DNA of 25,053 bases from JBGOUJ01 sp041477005. Its GTDB lineage: Bacteria; Acidobacteriota; Terriglobia; Bryobacterales; JACQDG01. The notes under the pieces are model-generated. The model was not told where the DNA came from and made no database searches. It was given only the letters and a program-made list of their open reading frames with translations. Where the stretch lies: the NCBI GenBank assembly GCA_041477005.1, contig JBGOUJ010000033.1:1-25053 (forward strand), read 5' to 3'. A program made the translations under genes and the position numbers. Shown here piece by piece: positions 1 through 8,209 of this stretch (position 1 is its first letter; each line of letters starts with the position of its first letter).

Positions 1-1
1 A

Positions 2-58
2 CACGTGGTGAAGAACGAGCTGATCCCCGCCGCCGCATCCAATGGGCCGCATAGATGA
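2..58 (+). CDS. Possible 3' end of a gene entering from the left edge
   Basis: One frame reads through from the left edge and stops at TGA 56-58, giving a plausible C-terminus (VVKNELIPAAASNGPHR). Only about 18 codons are visible, so no family can be named. Another frame stops at TAG 52-54 and is arginine-rich, which is less protein-like. The call rests on amino-acid plausibility only. Confidence 0.3.
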   Translation, partial: HVVKNELIPAAASNGPHR

Positions 59-215
59 AGACGCCACGAGGATGAGATCCCGGAGAGGCTCAAGGATCCC
101 GCGCCCGAGATCCCGTCGAGCGTCCCTGGGCCGGGAGCAAGCCGATCGATGACCTTCGCGCCCCAACCCTCCTGCCGCGTTGTACAATGTTCCCGCACCC
201 ATCATCGGAGGAACC

Positions 216-593
216 ATGCGTACACTCGCTGCTGCGATTCTGCTTCTGAGCCTGGCCGGCGCGGCGCCGCCGCAGAAGAGAGACTATGACGTGCCCGGCC
301 CCATCGAGCTGCACATCTACCTGAGCGCCAAGCCGGGGCAGGACAAGGAACTGGAGCGGCTCTACCGCGAAGAGTTTTACCCGGCCGTGAAGCGCCAGCC
401 GGGCTTCATCGCCACGGAGCTGATGCGAAAGCCCAACAGCAATGACTACGTCCTGCGGCACACCTTCCGGACCGAAGAGATGCGGTTGAAGTGGGTGGCG
501 ACGCCGGAGCATCAGAAGGCCTGGCCCCGGCTGACCGCTGTAAGCTCGAACACTACCTGGCAAGGCTTCGGCGTGGTGCACCCGATGCCGTGA
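216..593 (+). CDS. Secreted small dimeric alpha/beta-barrel protein (antibiotic biosynthesis monooxygenase-like)
   Basis: The product is 125 residues. An N-terminal hydrophobic stretch (residues 3-16) ending in AGAA looks like a cleavable signal peptide, so it probably acts in the periplasm. The mature part has the layout of a dimeric alpha/beta barrel: a beta strand (IELHIYLSAKPG, 30-41), an amphipathic helix with LERLYREEFYPAVKRQPGF (47-64), a strand with TELMRKPNS and a final helix around EHQKAW. ABM-type proteins share this plan, but no catalytic residue can be assigned, so the enzymatic role is open. The ATG at 216 is chosen because GGAGGA lies 3 bases upstream (207-212) and the signal peptide starts there; an in-frame TTG at 180 would only add 12 residues in front of the Shine-Dalgarno. 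Its neighbours do not suggest a pathway. Confidence 0.75.
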   Translation: MRTLAAAILLLSLAGAAPPQKRDYDVPGPIELHIYLSAKPGQDKELERLYREEFYPAVKRQPGFIATELMRKPNSNDYVLRHTFRTEEMRLKWVATPEHQKAWPRLTAVSSNTTWQGFGVVHPMP

Positions 594-650
594 CAACCCG
601 CTGTACGGCGGCCAACCGGTCACTCAGAAGCTGTAAAGGGAATGGATGGC

Positions 651-680
651 CGCGAAGGAACGCGCATCAACGCGCATGAA
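651..680 (+). repeat. Three period-10 repeat units
   Basis: Three adjacent 10-base units fit the pattern CGCGNANNAA (651-660, 661-670, 671-680). They lie 57 bases after the stop of the preceding plus-strand gene. Similar units occur after the stops at 8176 and 22965, so this looks like a dispersed short-period intergenic family. Confidence 0.5.
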
Positions 681-695
681 AACAATGGCCTTACT

Positions 696-733
696 CGCCG
701 TGGGGACGCCCGTTACCGGACGCCCCCCGCACA
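696..733 (-). ncRNA. Group II intron domain VI-like hairpin
   Basis: Immediately 3' of domain V on the minus strand is an 11-bp hairpin with a GUAA loop, whose arms are GGGGGCGUCCG and CGGGCGUCCCC including G-U pairs. Position directly after domain V and the stem-loop shape match domain VI. The branch-point bulged adenosine could not be located with confidence. The exact 3' intron boundary is also uncertain and is probably close to 690-696. Confidence 0.55.
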
Positions 734-767
734 GATCCGTACGGGCGCACTTTAGCGCATACGGCTC
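734..767 (-). ncRNA. Group II intron domain V
   Basis: The minus strand carries a 34-nt element beginning GAGCCGTATG and ending CCGTACGGATC. It has the length, lower 9-bp stem, two-base bulge and AGC catalytic triad (positions 2-4) of domain V, the most conserved part of a group II intron. Two deviations suggest decay. The base facing the triad G is A where U is usual, and the terminal loop reads UAAAGU instead of a clean GNRA tetraloop. It lies just downstream of the maturase remnant, where domain V belongs. Confidence 0.8.
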
Positions 768-786
768 TTACCTCGGGTGCTTGGCG

Positions 787-1140
787 TCACAGCGCACGGG
801 GTTCTAAATGGGGTTCTAAATTTAGATGCAGAATCTGCGGCCGAGGCAGGAAACGATCGACGATCGTATTGGATCGCTCCCACGGAAGACGATGCCGTTG
901 ACTGCGACGCCGTAGCGCCTGCAGCCACCCACGCGCCACCTCCCGCCGGAACATCCGTAGCGTCACGAAGTTTCCCGGTACTGCGTGGTAGTTGAAGTAG
1001 CCCTGCACCACCGACCGCAACCAATCTCCGGTGTCGGCAATCCGCTCATGCCACCGCTTGCACAACTCCTGCCGAACCGCTTGCAGTTTGCTCTGCAGCC
1101 GCTTCTTGACGGTCTGCCGCCGTACCGCAAACCAGTTGCC
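787..1140 (-). pseudogene. ltrA: Group II intron reverse transcriptase/maturase, C-terminal remnant
   Basis: About 117 C-terminal codons match the maturase (X) region of bacterial group II intron proteins: GNWFAVRRQTVKKRL, WLRSVVQGYFNYHAVPGNF, FRREVARGWLQALRRRSQRH, then DRFLPRPQILH. The reverse transcriptase palm and fingers, including the YADD motif, are absent. The frame stays open upstream of about 1140 but no longer resembles the family, so the gene is truncated at its 5' end. The stop is at 787-789. A tandem 12-base duplication (798-821) extends the tail by four residues. Domains V and VI follow on the same strand, so this is the 3' relic of a whole intron and not a stray RT domain. It cannot encode an active reverse transcriptase. 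Confidence 0.85.
798..821. repeat. Perfect tandem 12-bp duplication
   Basis: GGGGTTCTAAAT occurs twice back to back (798-809 and 810-821) inside the tail of the maturase remnant. It is in frame and duplicates a four-residue NLEP/HLEP-like block. This looks like replication slippage in sequence under relaxed constraint. Confidence 0.8.
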
Positions 1141-1312
1141 CTTCTCACTTTGCCACCGGACTGCCGGTCCGATTCTGGACCGTGCCGAGGTATCCCAACT
1201 ACATGATCGTCTGCCGGCCGGGGCGACTGCGGCGCGAAGTCGCGGAGCAGCAACCACAAGCGTATACTCTAGTTCTGAAGTCAGGTTGAGCCATCCTAGG
1301 AAAGGACAACGT

Positions 1313-2236
1313 ATGGCGACAAAGGTTGCAATCATCGGCTCCGGTAACATCGGCACGGATCTCATGATCAAGGTCTTGCGAGCTTCGAAGCTGCTGGAGA
1401 TGGGAGCGCTGATCGGCATCGACCCGGACTCCGACGGCTTGGCCCGCGCCCGGCGCCTCGGCGTGCCCGCCACGCACAAGGGCATCGATGGCTTCCGCCA
1501 GATGCCGGCTTTTGACGACATTCGGATCGTCTTCGACGCCACCTCCGCCAAGGCGCATCACCGGCACAACGAATTCCTGCGCGCCCACGGTAAGCAGGTG
1601 ATTGACCTGACCCCGGCCGCCATCGGCCCCTACGTGGTCCCGGTGGTGAACATGGGCGAGCACCTCGACGCGCCGAACCTCAGCATGGTGAGCTGCGGCG
1701 GCCAGGCGACAATCCCCATGGTGGCGGCGGTGAACCGGGTGGCGCGGGTCTACTACGCCGAGATTGTCGCCACCATCGCCAGCAAGTCCGCCGGGCCGGG
1801 AACCCGCGCCAATATTGACGAGTTCACCCAGACTACGGCGCGGGCCATTGAGACGGTCGGCGGCGCGACCAAAGGCAAAGCGATCATCGTGTTGAATCCC
1901 GCCGAGCCGCCGCTGATCATGCGCAACACGATCTTCTGCTTGAGCGAGGAGGCCGACACAGAGGAAATTGCCCGCTCGGTCCAGAGCATGGTCGAGGACG
2001 TGCGCTGCTACGTTCCGGGTTATCGCCTCAAACAGCAGGTGCAATTCGAGCCGATCGGCGCGGCAAAACCGCTGCAAATTCCCGTGATCGGCCGGTTCAC
2101 GGGAATCCGGTCCTCCATCTTTCTGGAGATCGAGGGCGCCGGACACTACTTGCCGCCCTACGCGGGTAACCTGGACATCATGACATCGGCCGCGCTCAAG
2201 ACCGCGGAGCGACTGGCGGAAGCCAGGCTGAACTGA
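1313..2236 (+). CDS. mhpF: Acetaldehyde dehydrogenase (acylating), DmpF/BphJ/MhpF family
   Basis: The product (307 residues, the usual family length) oxidises an aldehyde to acyl-CoA with NAD+ and CoA. It normally forms a channelling complex with a 4-hydroxy-2-oxoacid aldolase. The N-terminal Rossmann motif GSGNIGTD is at residues 9-16. The catalytic cysteine is C128 in the block SMVSCGGQATIPMV, equivalent to Cys131 of the BphJ type. The family C-terminal block YAGNLDIMTSAA is present. The ATG at 1313 has AGGAAAGG at 1299-1306, and a TATACT -10-like box lies at 1263-1268 without a clear -35. A longer open frame from 1031 runs back through the intron relic and is not native. The partner aldolase starts 10 bases downstream. 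Cytoplasmic. Confidence 0.95.
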   Translation: MATKVAIIGSGNIGTDLMIKVLRASKLLEMGALIGIDPDSDGLARARRLGVPATHKGIDGFRQMPAFDDIRIVFDATSAKAHHRHNEFLRAHGKQVIDLTPAAIGPYVVPVVNMGEHLDAPNLSMVSCGGQATIPMVAAVNRVARVYYAEIVATIASKSAGPGTRANIDEFTQTTARAIETVGGATKGKAIIVLNPAEPPLIMRNTIFCLSEEADTEEIARSVQSMVEDVRCYVPGYRLKQQVQFEPIGAAKPLQIPVIGRFTGIRSSIFLEIEGAGHYLPPYAGNLDIMTSAALKTAERLAEARLN

Positions 2237-2246
2237 GGGACCACGA

Positions 2247-3293
2247 ATGAAGAACAACACCAAGCTTTACATCCAGGATGTCACGCTGCGGGACGGGATG
2301 CATGCCATCCGCCACCAGTACACGGTCGAGCAGGTCGCCCGAATTGCGCGGGCGCTTGACGCCGCCGGCGTGGACGCCATCGAGGTGACGCATGGCGACG
2401 GACTCGCTGGCTCCAGCTTCAATTACGGCTTTGGGGCCCACACCGATTTCGAATGGATCACGGCGGTGGCGCAGAACGTCCAGCGCGCCACCGTGACGGC
2501 ACTGCTGATACCCGGCATCGGCACGGTGGAAGACTTGCACTGCGCTTACCAGGCCGGCGCCCGCTCTGTTCGCATCGCCACGCACTCGACCGAAGCCGAT
2601 ATTTCGAAGCAGCACATGGAATACGCTCGCCAGCTCGGCATGGACGTGGCGGGGTTCCTCATGATGGCCCACATGACGCCGCCCGCCGAGCTCGCCCGGC
2701 AGGCGAAGCTGATGGAGTCCTACGGCGCGCACTGCGTCTACGTCGTAGACTCGGCCGGCGCTCTTCTCATGCACGAGGTGGCCGAACGGTTCCAGGCTTT
2801 CGCCGACGTCCTCGACCCCAAGACCGAGAGAGGAATGCACGCCCACCACAATCTCTCGCTGGGCGTGGCGAACACGCTCGTGGCCATTGAGCACGGCGCG
2901 ACGCGCGTGGATGGCTCTTTGGCCGGCATGGGCGCGGGCGCCGGCAATGCGCCGCTGGAGGTGTTCATCGCCGTGGCGAACCGGCTGGGTCTCCAGCACG
3001 GCTGCGATGTGTTTGCACTGATGGATGCCGCCGAGGACCTGATCCGGCCGCTGCAGGACCGTCCCGTCCGCGTGGATCGCGAGACGCTATCGCTCGGCTA
3101 CGCCGGCGTCTATTCGAGCTTTCTCCGCCACGCCGAAGCCGCTTCCCACCGCTACGGCATCGACACCCGCGACATTCTGGTCGAGCTGGGCCGGCGCCGC
3201 ATGGTCGGCGGCCAGGAAGACATGATCGTCGACGTGGCGCTCGATCTCGCCAAGGCTCGCAACGCTGAGAAGACACAAACCACACAGAAATGA
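2247..3293 (+). CDS. mhpE: 4-hydroxy-2-oxovalerate aldolase, DmpG/BphI/MhpE family
   Basis: This 348-residue class II (metal-dependent) aldolase cleaves 4-hydroxy-2-oxopentanoate to pyruvate and acetaldehyde, which the upstream dehydrogenase converts to acetyl-CoA. The N-terminal block DVTLRDGMHAIRHQ supplies catalytic R15, metal ligand D16 and H19. The metal pair H198-x-H200 is in MHAHHNLSLG. Y289 in GVYSSFLRHAE matches the C-terminal tyrosine of BphI. The gene starts 10 bases after its partner, with GGGACCACG as a weak upstream purine-rich stretch, so the two are almost certainly cotranscribed and translationally linked. No hydratase, ring-cleavage dioxygenase or decarboxylase gene is nearby, so the source of the 4-hydroxy-2-oxoacid is unknown. 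Confidence 0.95.
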   Translation: MKNNTKLYIQDVTLRDGMHAIRHQYTVEQVARIARALDAAGVDAIEVTHGDGLAGSSFNYGFGAHTDFEWITAVAQNVQRATVTALLIPGIGTVEDLHCAYQAGARSVRIATHSTEADISKQHMEYARQLGMDVAGFLMMAHMTPPAELARQAKLMESYGAHCVYVVDSAGALLMHEVAERFQAFADVLDPKTERGMHAHHNLSLGVANTLVAIEHGATRVDGSLAGMGAGAGNAPLEVFIAVANRLGLQHGCDVFALMDAAEDLIRPLQDRPVRVDRETLSLGYAGVYSSFLRHAEAASHRYGIDTRDILVELGRRRMVGGQEDMIVDVALDLAKARNAEKTQTTQK

Positions 3294-3298
3294 TCCCG

Positions 3299-3318
3299 CT
3301 CCGGATGCTCTCCCGGAG
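3299..3318 (+). terminator. Weak hairpin after the aldolase gene
   Basis: CTCCGG (3299-3304) and CCGGAG (3313-3318) form a 6-bp stem with an 8-base loop, 6 bases after the stop codon. There is no following T-run, so it is at best a weak or factor-assisted terminator. The rest of 3319-3550 has no supportable gene. Confidence 0.25.
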
Positions 3319-3550
3319 TGACCGGGTGGTGTATCATTGTTCCGAGCGCCTTGGATGGTGGCCCATGTTGGCTCGCTATTCCGGCCTCGCGGTATCAACC
3401 CACGTCGCTTCTGCGTTTCCGCGGCGCACTCTCGAACCCCCGTCAAACTCACTGTGGAGGTCAGCGATTGCCACCGCGAGTTTTCCTGATCCATCGTGGC
3501 GAGCGTGGCTTTTGAAGTATGGATGGTAACTCACTCAGGAGGAGAATCGC

Positions 3551-4453
3551 ATGATCAGACGTAGAGATTTTCTAGCGCTCGGAGCGGCGGCGCCCGCCGT
3601 TGGCGCCCTGCCCGCTTTCGGGGCGCGGCCGACTATCGGCGCGGTCAAGACCCGCTCGGCGGGAAAGGTTGAGACTGTCTTCAAGTCGCCGCCCGGCTCG
3701 AAGCCGAACGGACTCCAGGCGACCACCGAGGGCCTCTGGATGATCGACCAGGGCGAAGGCAATCGAGCGTATCTGGTCAGCTATTCGGACGGCAAGGTTT
3801 TGCGCTCGTTCGAAACGGAAACGGACCGCTCCAGCGGCATCACGTTCGATAACGGGACGCTATGGATTGGATCGACCTACAACCGCGAGATCGTCCGTTG
3901 CGACGCGACGACCGGCAAGACCATCGAGAAGCACTTCACTCCCGGAGCGGGCGTGATTTACCAAATGGTCGGGGATCCGCCCGGCCGTAGCAGCCCGCTG
4001 GCAAAGGGGCAGCCGGGGCAGGGGAAGAAGAAGGGGGCGGGGCAGGGGAAGAACCTGGACCCGAGCAAGGTGGGAGGATTCCAAGCCGGACAACTGCTCG
4101 GCGGGCGCGCCCTCGGGACCGGTGCGCACGGCCAGGAGGTCAGGGACGGCAAAGTCTGGATGGCGGTGCCTCCAGCGCGGATGATCTTCTGCCTGGATCC
4201 CAAAACCTGGGTGGTACAGAAGCGGTTCGACACGGCCGGCAACCGTCCCCATGGAATCGGTTGGGAGGGCAAGTACCTGTGGTGCACCGATTCCAATTTG
4301 AATGCCTTTTTCAAGCGCGACATCGACACAGGCGAGATTCTCGAGAAGATTCAACTGGCGGATTCGGATCCGTTACCCCACGGCATGACCATCTGGGAAG
4401 GGATGATGTGGTATTGCGACGACATGGGCATCGTTTGCCGCTTGAAGATATAG
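3551..4453 (+). CDS. Tat-exported beta-propeller protein (YncE/SMP-30-like fold)
   Basis: The 300-residue product starts MIRRRDFLALGAAAPAVGAL, a twin-arginine signal (RRxFL) followed by a hydrophobic segment, so it is probably folded before export. The rest has repeating propeller-blade units of the type LWxxDxxxNxxxxxDxxTGK: LWMIDQGEGN, LWIGSTYNREIVRCDATTG, VWMAVPPARMIFCLDPKTW, LWCTDSNLNAFFKRDIDTG, MWYCDDMGIVCRL. Such proteins include lactonases and strictosidine-synthase-like enzymes, but no metal-site signature can be assigned, so the substrate is unknown. A Gly/Lys/Gln-rich low-complexity loop (about residues 149-170) interrupts the blades. The ATG has AGGAGG at 3538-3543. The stop is TAG, showing that TAG is a normal stop codon here. 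Confidence 0.8.
   Translation: MIRRRDFLALGAAAPAVGALPAFGARPTIGAVKTRSAGKVETVFKSPPGSKPNGLQATTEGLWMIDQGEGNRAYLVSYSDGKVLRSFETETDRSSGITFDNGTLWIGSTYNREIVRCDATTGKTIEKHFTPGAGVIYQMVGDPPGRSSPLAKGQPGQGKKKGAGQGKNLDPSKVGGFQAGQLLGGRALGTGAHGQEVRDGKVWMAVPPARMIFCLDPKTWVVQKRFDTAGNRPHGIGWEGKYLWCTDSNLNAFFKRDIDTGEILEKIQLADSDPLPHGMTIWEGMMWYCDDMGIVCRLKI
4006..4048 (+). other. G-quadruplex-prone G-run cluster inside the propeller gene
   Basis: Six runs of four or five G occur within 43 bases on the coding strand, separated by loops of 5, 2, 8, 1 and 2 bases. This satisfies a four-tetrad G-quadruplex pattern. It encodes the Gly/Lys/Gln-rich loop of the beta-propeller protein. Confidence 0.6.
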
Positions 4454-4478
4454 GGGAAGCGTTGCGCGGGTGAAACCG

Positions 4479-4494
4479 GCGCGGAAGACCGCGC
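4479..4494. terminator. Short perfect hairpin after the propeller gene
   Basis: GCGCGG-AAGA-CCGCGC forms a perfect 6-bp stem with a 4-base loop, 25 bases after the stop. No T-run follows, so it may be a bidirectional hairpin or a REP-like element and not a classical intrinsic terminator. Confidence 0.35.
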
Positions 4495-4567
4495 TATAGC
4501 AAACCGGGGGGGCGGCGTGCTCCGGGCAAAACTCGTTCCGGGCTCAGCGAATGTTTTTTAAGCCTGA

Positions 4568-7500
4568 ATGCAGGCGAGGGGGTGGTTTGTGCGTTTCCTG
4601 TTTGTGGTGACCTGTTGCTCTCTCTTCAGCTTGGCCCTGTTCGCGCAAAGCGACCGGGGGACCATCACTGGAACTGTCTAGGACCAGGCAAATGCCGTCG
4701 TCCCGGGCGCCAGCGTTATCGCCCGAAATACGGAGACCGGCGCGCAGTACGATACGGTGACGACGTCGACCGGCAATTACACGCTCTCGCAACTGCCTGC
4801 CGGAATCTACGATATAAGCGTCGAAACGGCTGGGTTCAACAAGTTCGTGCAACAGGGCATTCGGGTTTTCGTTGCCCGGACCGAGCGTGTCGACGCCACC
4901 TTGAAGGTCGGCGGTACGACGGAATCGGTCACCGTGACCGCCGATGCCTCCTTGCTCAAGACTGAAAATGCCGAGCAGAGCATTACCATCGGCAAAGAGA
5001 AACTGGACGAGCTGCCTTTGGATTTCGGGCAGCGGGGCAATACCGCGAGCGCCAACATTCGCAACCCGTACACCTTCGTTACGCTGGTGCCGAGCGGGAG
5101 CATTTCCCTTTACTCGACGATCCGCTTGAATGGCTCTCCGATTAATACCTTCCAAGTCCGGGTGGAAGGACAGGAAGCTAACAACAACCGCCTGATGATC
5201 CGCCAGGACCAGCTTCAGCCCTCCGTGGAAGCGCTCGAGGAGGTATCGGTCCAGACCAGCAATTTCGCTCCCGAGTACGGCCAGGTCGCCGGCGGCATGT
5301 TCAATCTCACCGCCAGGTCCGGCACCAACCAGTACCACGGCAGCTTGTTCGAGTACTTCGTCAACGAAGATCTGGGCGCCGGGATTCCCTTTACCAACAG
5401 CGGGAACGGACACCTGCTGCGGCCGCCCAACCGGAGAAACGACTTCGGCGGCAGCTTCGGCGGCCCGGTCTGGATTCCCAAGCTCTACAACGGTCGCAAC
5501 AAGACCTTCTTCTTCTTCGCCCTGGAAGAGTTTTACCAGCGCCAAGTCACCGCTGGAGTTCGGCAGACCGTGCCCAGCGCCGCGATGCGGAACGGGGATT
5601 TCAGCGGGGCGCTGACCAACCGCCAACTCGGCACGGACCCACTCGGGCGGGCGATTATGGAGAATACCATCTACGATTGGCTCACCAATCAAACTGTGAG
5701 TGGACAGGTAGTCCGCGACCCGTTCCAGAACAACATAATCCCGCAAAGCCGGCTCGATCCGGTTGCCATGAAAATCCAGGCGCTCATCCCTGCCCCCACC
5801 CGGCCGGGAGTTTTCAACAACTGGGATCAGGCGTTTAGCGCCGTGACTACGGAGAGAATTCCGTCCATCAAGATCGATCAGAACTTCAGCAACCAGGGGA
5901 AGCTGTCCTTCTTCTACTCGCGGTATACGGGCCCACACTACAACGGCTCGGATGGCCTGCCCGCTCCGATCACGATGGTGCGCCTTATCGACACTCTCAG
6001 CTACACGATCCGGGTCAACTATGATCAGCCGATTACACCGACGCTGCTGATTCACGCCGGCGTCGGGTTCGTGCGTCACCCCAATCCGGACTTTAGTATC
6101 CCCGAGGTCCTCAATTACGACCCAATCGCAGGACTGGGCCTAAAGGGCGCTCTTTTTGGCAAAGGTTTTCCCGACATCAGCAGCCTCAGCTCACCCACCG
6201 GCGGCGGCATGTCGCTGAACATGGGGGCCAACGGCGGTCCCATCTGGTTGAACAAGCCGACCGCCGTGCTGAGCGCCTCGCTGGTGCGCGGCAACCATGC
6301 TTACAAGGTCGGGGGCGATTGGCGCATCGACTCGCTCACCACCAAGAGTTTTACGGGAGAGTTCGGTGGGTACAATTTTGACCTCGCCCAGACCGGCCTT
6401 CCTTACACCCAGGGACAGGCGCTGTCAGGCGGCAACGTTGGACTACCGTACGCCAGCTTTCTGCTCGGTCTGGTGAACACTGCCAGCATCTCCAACCCCG
6501 TCGATCCCCAAACCCGGAAGCCGTCCTGGTCGCTGTTCGCGCAAGACAACTGGAAAATTACGCGTAAGCTCACCCTCGACTACGGCCTGCGATGGGACTA
6601 TCAGGGATACGGCGACGAGATCCATCACCGCGCGAGCGAGTTCTCACCGACGACACCGAACCCCTCCGCCGGCGGCCTGCTGGGCGCCACGATCTACGAG
6701 GGCAACGGTGCAGGAACTTGCAATTGCACCTTCACGAAGACGTATCCGTACGCGGTCGGTCCGCGAATCGGGGTTGCTTATCAGGTCCTCCCTAAGACGG
6801 TGTTGCGCGCCGGCTGGGGCATTACGTATGTGGAGACGGGAGTCGGCCAGTCGAATATCCTCCCCAATTTGGGGACGGGCGGCTGGAACAGTATCAGCTT
6901 CTCGAACCCGGCGTACGGCGCCCCGGCGCTGTTCCTGAGCAACGGCCTGAACTACAACCTGGCGGACTTGTATACCGTCGTCTATAACGCCGGGATCCGG
7001 CCTTCGCCCGGCCAGCTCAACAGCCCCCCGAATTACATCGATCGCAACGCGGGCCGCCCGGCAAGGCTGAACCAGTGGAACATCTCGCTACAGCGCGAAA
7101 TCACCAAGGATCTGGTGCTGGAAGCCGCCTACGTGGGCAACCGGGGCGCCTGGTTCGAGTCCGATTCTTTGATCAATCTGAATGCGAACACGCCGGAACG
7201 CCTCGCGGCGTTCGGCCTGGATGTCAACAATCCGGCCGACCGGACGCTGCTCACCTCGCCCCTGAGCTCGCCGCAAGTCCAGGCTCGATTCAAAGCGCCT
7301 TATGCAGCGTTCCCGCTCAGCGCTACGTTGGCCCAGGCTCTCCGGCCGTACCCGCAGTTCGGCGCCATTGGCGTTCAAGGGGCGGCGTTAGGGAACACCT
7401 GGTATGACTCGTTGCAGGGGAAGCTCACCAAGCGCCTCTCGCATGGCCTGGATCTCTTGAGTACTTTCGTGTGGCAGAAGGAGCTGGACACGACGGAAGG

Positions 7501-8176
7501 CTCATCGGCTGGTGGTCCACCGACAGCCTTCGTCAACAACGTCTTCAACCGTTCACTGCAGAAGACCCTCTCGAGTCTCTCGCAGCCACTGGCTTTGGTG
7601 GTCGCGTTCAACTACCGGGCGCCCGCGTGGGGGCCGCGCCGGTGGATGCGCACAGCGGTGCGCGACTGGACCATCGGCGGGATTCTGAAGTACGCGAGTG
7701 GGCTGCCGATTCCTATTCCAGTCGCGCAGAACAATCTCAGCGCGATTCTGTTCCAAAACACCTACGTCAACCGGGTGTCCGGCCAGCCGCTGTTCCTGAA
7801 AGACCTCAACTGCCACTGCATCGACCCCAACAAGGACTTCGTGCTGAACCCGAACGCGTGGGCTCAGCCGGCCGCGGGGCAGTTCGGCGTATCGAACCCC
7901 TTCTACGGTGACTATCGTTACCAGCGCACGCCCAGCGAACAGATGAGCCTGGGCAGGATCTTCCGTATCCGGGAAGGGATGAGATTCCAGATCCGCGCGG
8001 AGTTTTTCAACGTGTTTAACCGAACGTACCTGAACCAGCCCACCTCGGCCAACGCCCTGCAGGCGCAGGGCCGGACCGCGTCGGGTGTAACCACGAACGG
8101 GTTCGGGTACATCAATCCGGGATCAGTCTTGAATCCGCCGAGAAACGGCCAGATCGTGGCGCGATTCCAGTTTTGA
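4568..8176 (+). pseudogene. Oar-like TonB-dependent receptor, interrupted by an in-frame TAG
   Basis: The reading frame encodes a signal peptide (FLFVVTCCSLFSLALFAQ), then a carboxypeptidase-regulatory-like domain (GTITGTV ... AGIYDISVETAGF), a TonB plug domain (VRVEGQEANNNRL ... SGTNQYHGSLFEYF) and a long beta-barrel ending in aromatic ARFQF. It would be an outer-membrane receptor for large substrates of unknown identity. TAG at 4679-4681 cuts the frame 30 codons after the likely GTG start (4589, with GAGGGGG at 4576-4582); an alternative ATG lies at 4568. After the TAG the frame is open to 8176. The intact sister receptor at 19594 has threonine at the aligned position. Restart at GTG 4757 would give 1139 residues without a signal peptide, so it could not reach the outer membrane normally. 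Everything else is intact, so the lesion is recent, an assembly error, or read through. Confidence 0.85.
4679..4681 (+). other. In-frame amber codon in the receptor gene
   Basis: TAG follows GGA ACT GTC (Gly-Thr-Val) and precedes GAC CAG GCA (Asp-Gln-Ala), within the conserved GTVxD block of the carboxypeptidase-regulatory-like domain. The frame is identical on both sides. A single base change from AAG, CAG, GAG, TCG, TGG or TAC/TAT codons would create it. Confidence 0.9.
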
Positions 8177-8183
8177 TTTGGGC

Positions 8184-8203
8184 CGCGAATAAATGCGAAT
8201 GCA
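8184..8203 (+). repeat. Two period-10 repeat units
   Basis: CGCGAATAAA and TGCGAATGCA lie 7 bases after the receptor stop codon and resemble the units at 651-680. They occupy most of the 33-base gap between the convergent genes. Confidence 0.4.
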
Positions 8204-8209
8204 CCCCTT

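Noticed and set aside
1031..1312. Long N-terminal extension of the acetaldehyde dehydrogenase
   Set aside because: It is translated from sequence antisense to the group II intron relic; the family N-terminus and Shine-Dalgarno fit ATG 1313.
3294..3550. Small plus-strand open frame (3290-3529) between the aldolase and propeller genes
   Set aside because: No ribosome-binding site, overlap with the aldolase stop, and a composition without domain or signal-peptide features.
4544..6079. Long minus-strand open frame (511 codons) opposite the TonB receptor
   Set aside because: It lies wholly antisense to a frame with clear receptor motifs; its composition is that of a mirror frame in high-GC DNA and it has no recognisable domain or ribosome-binding site.
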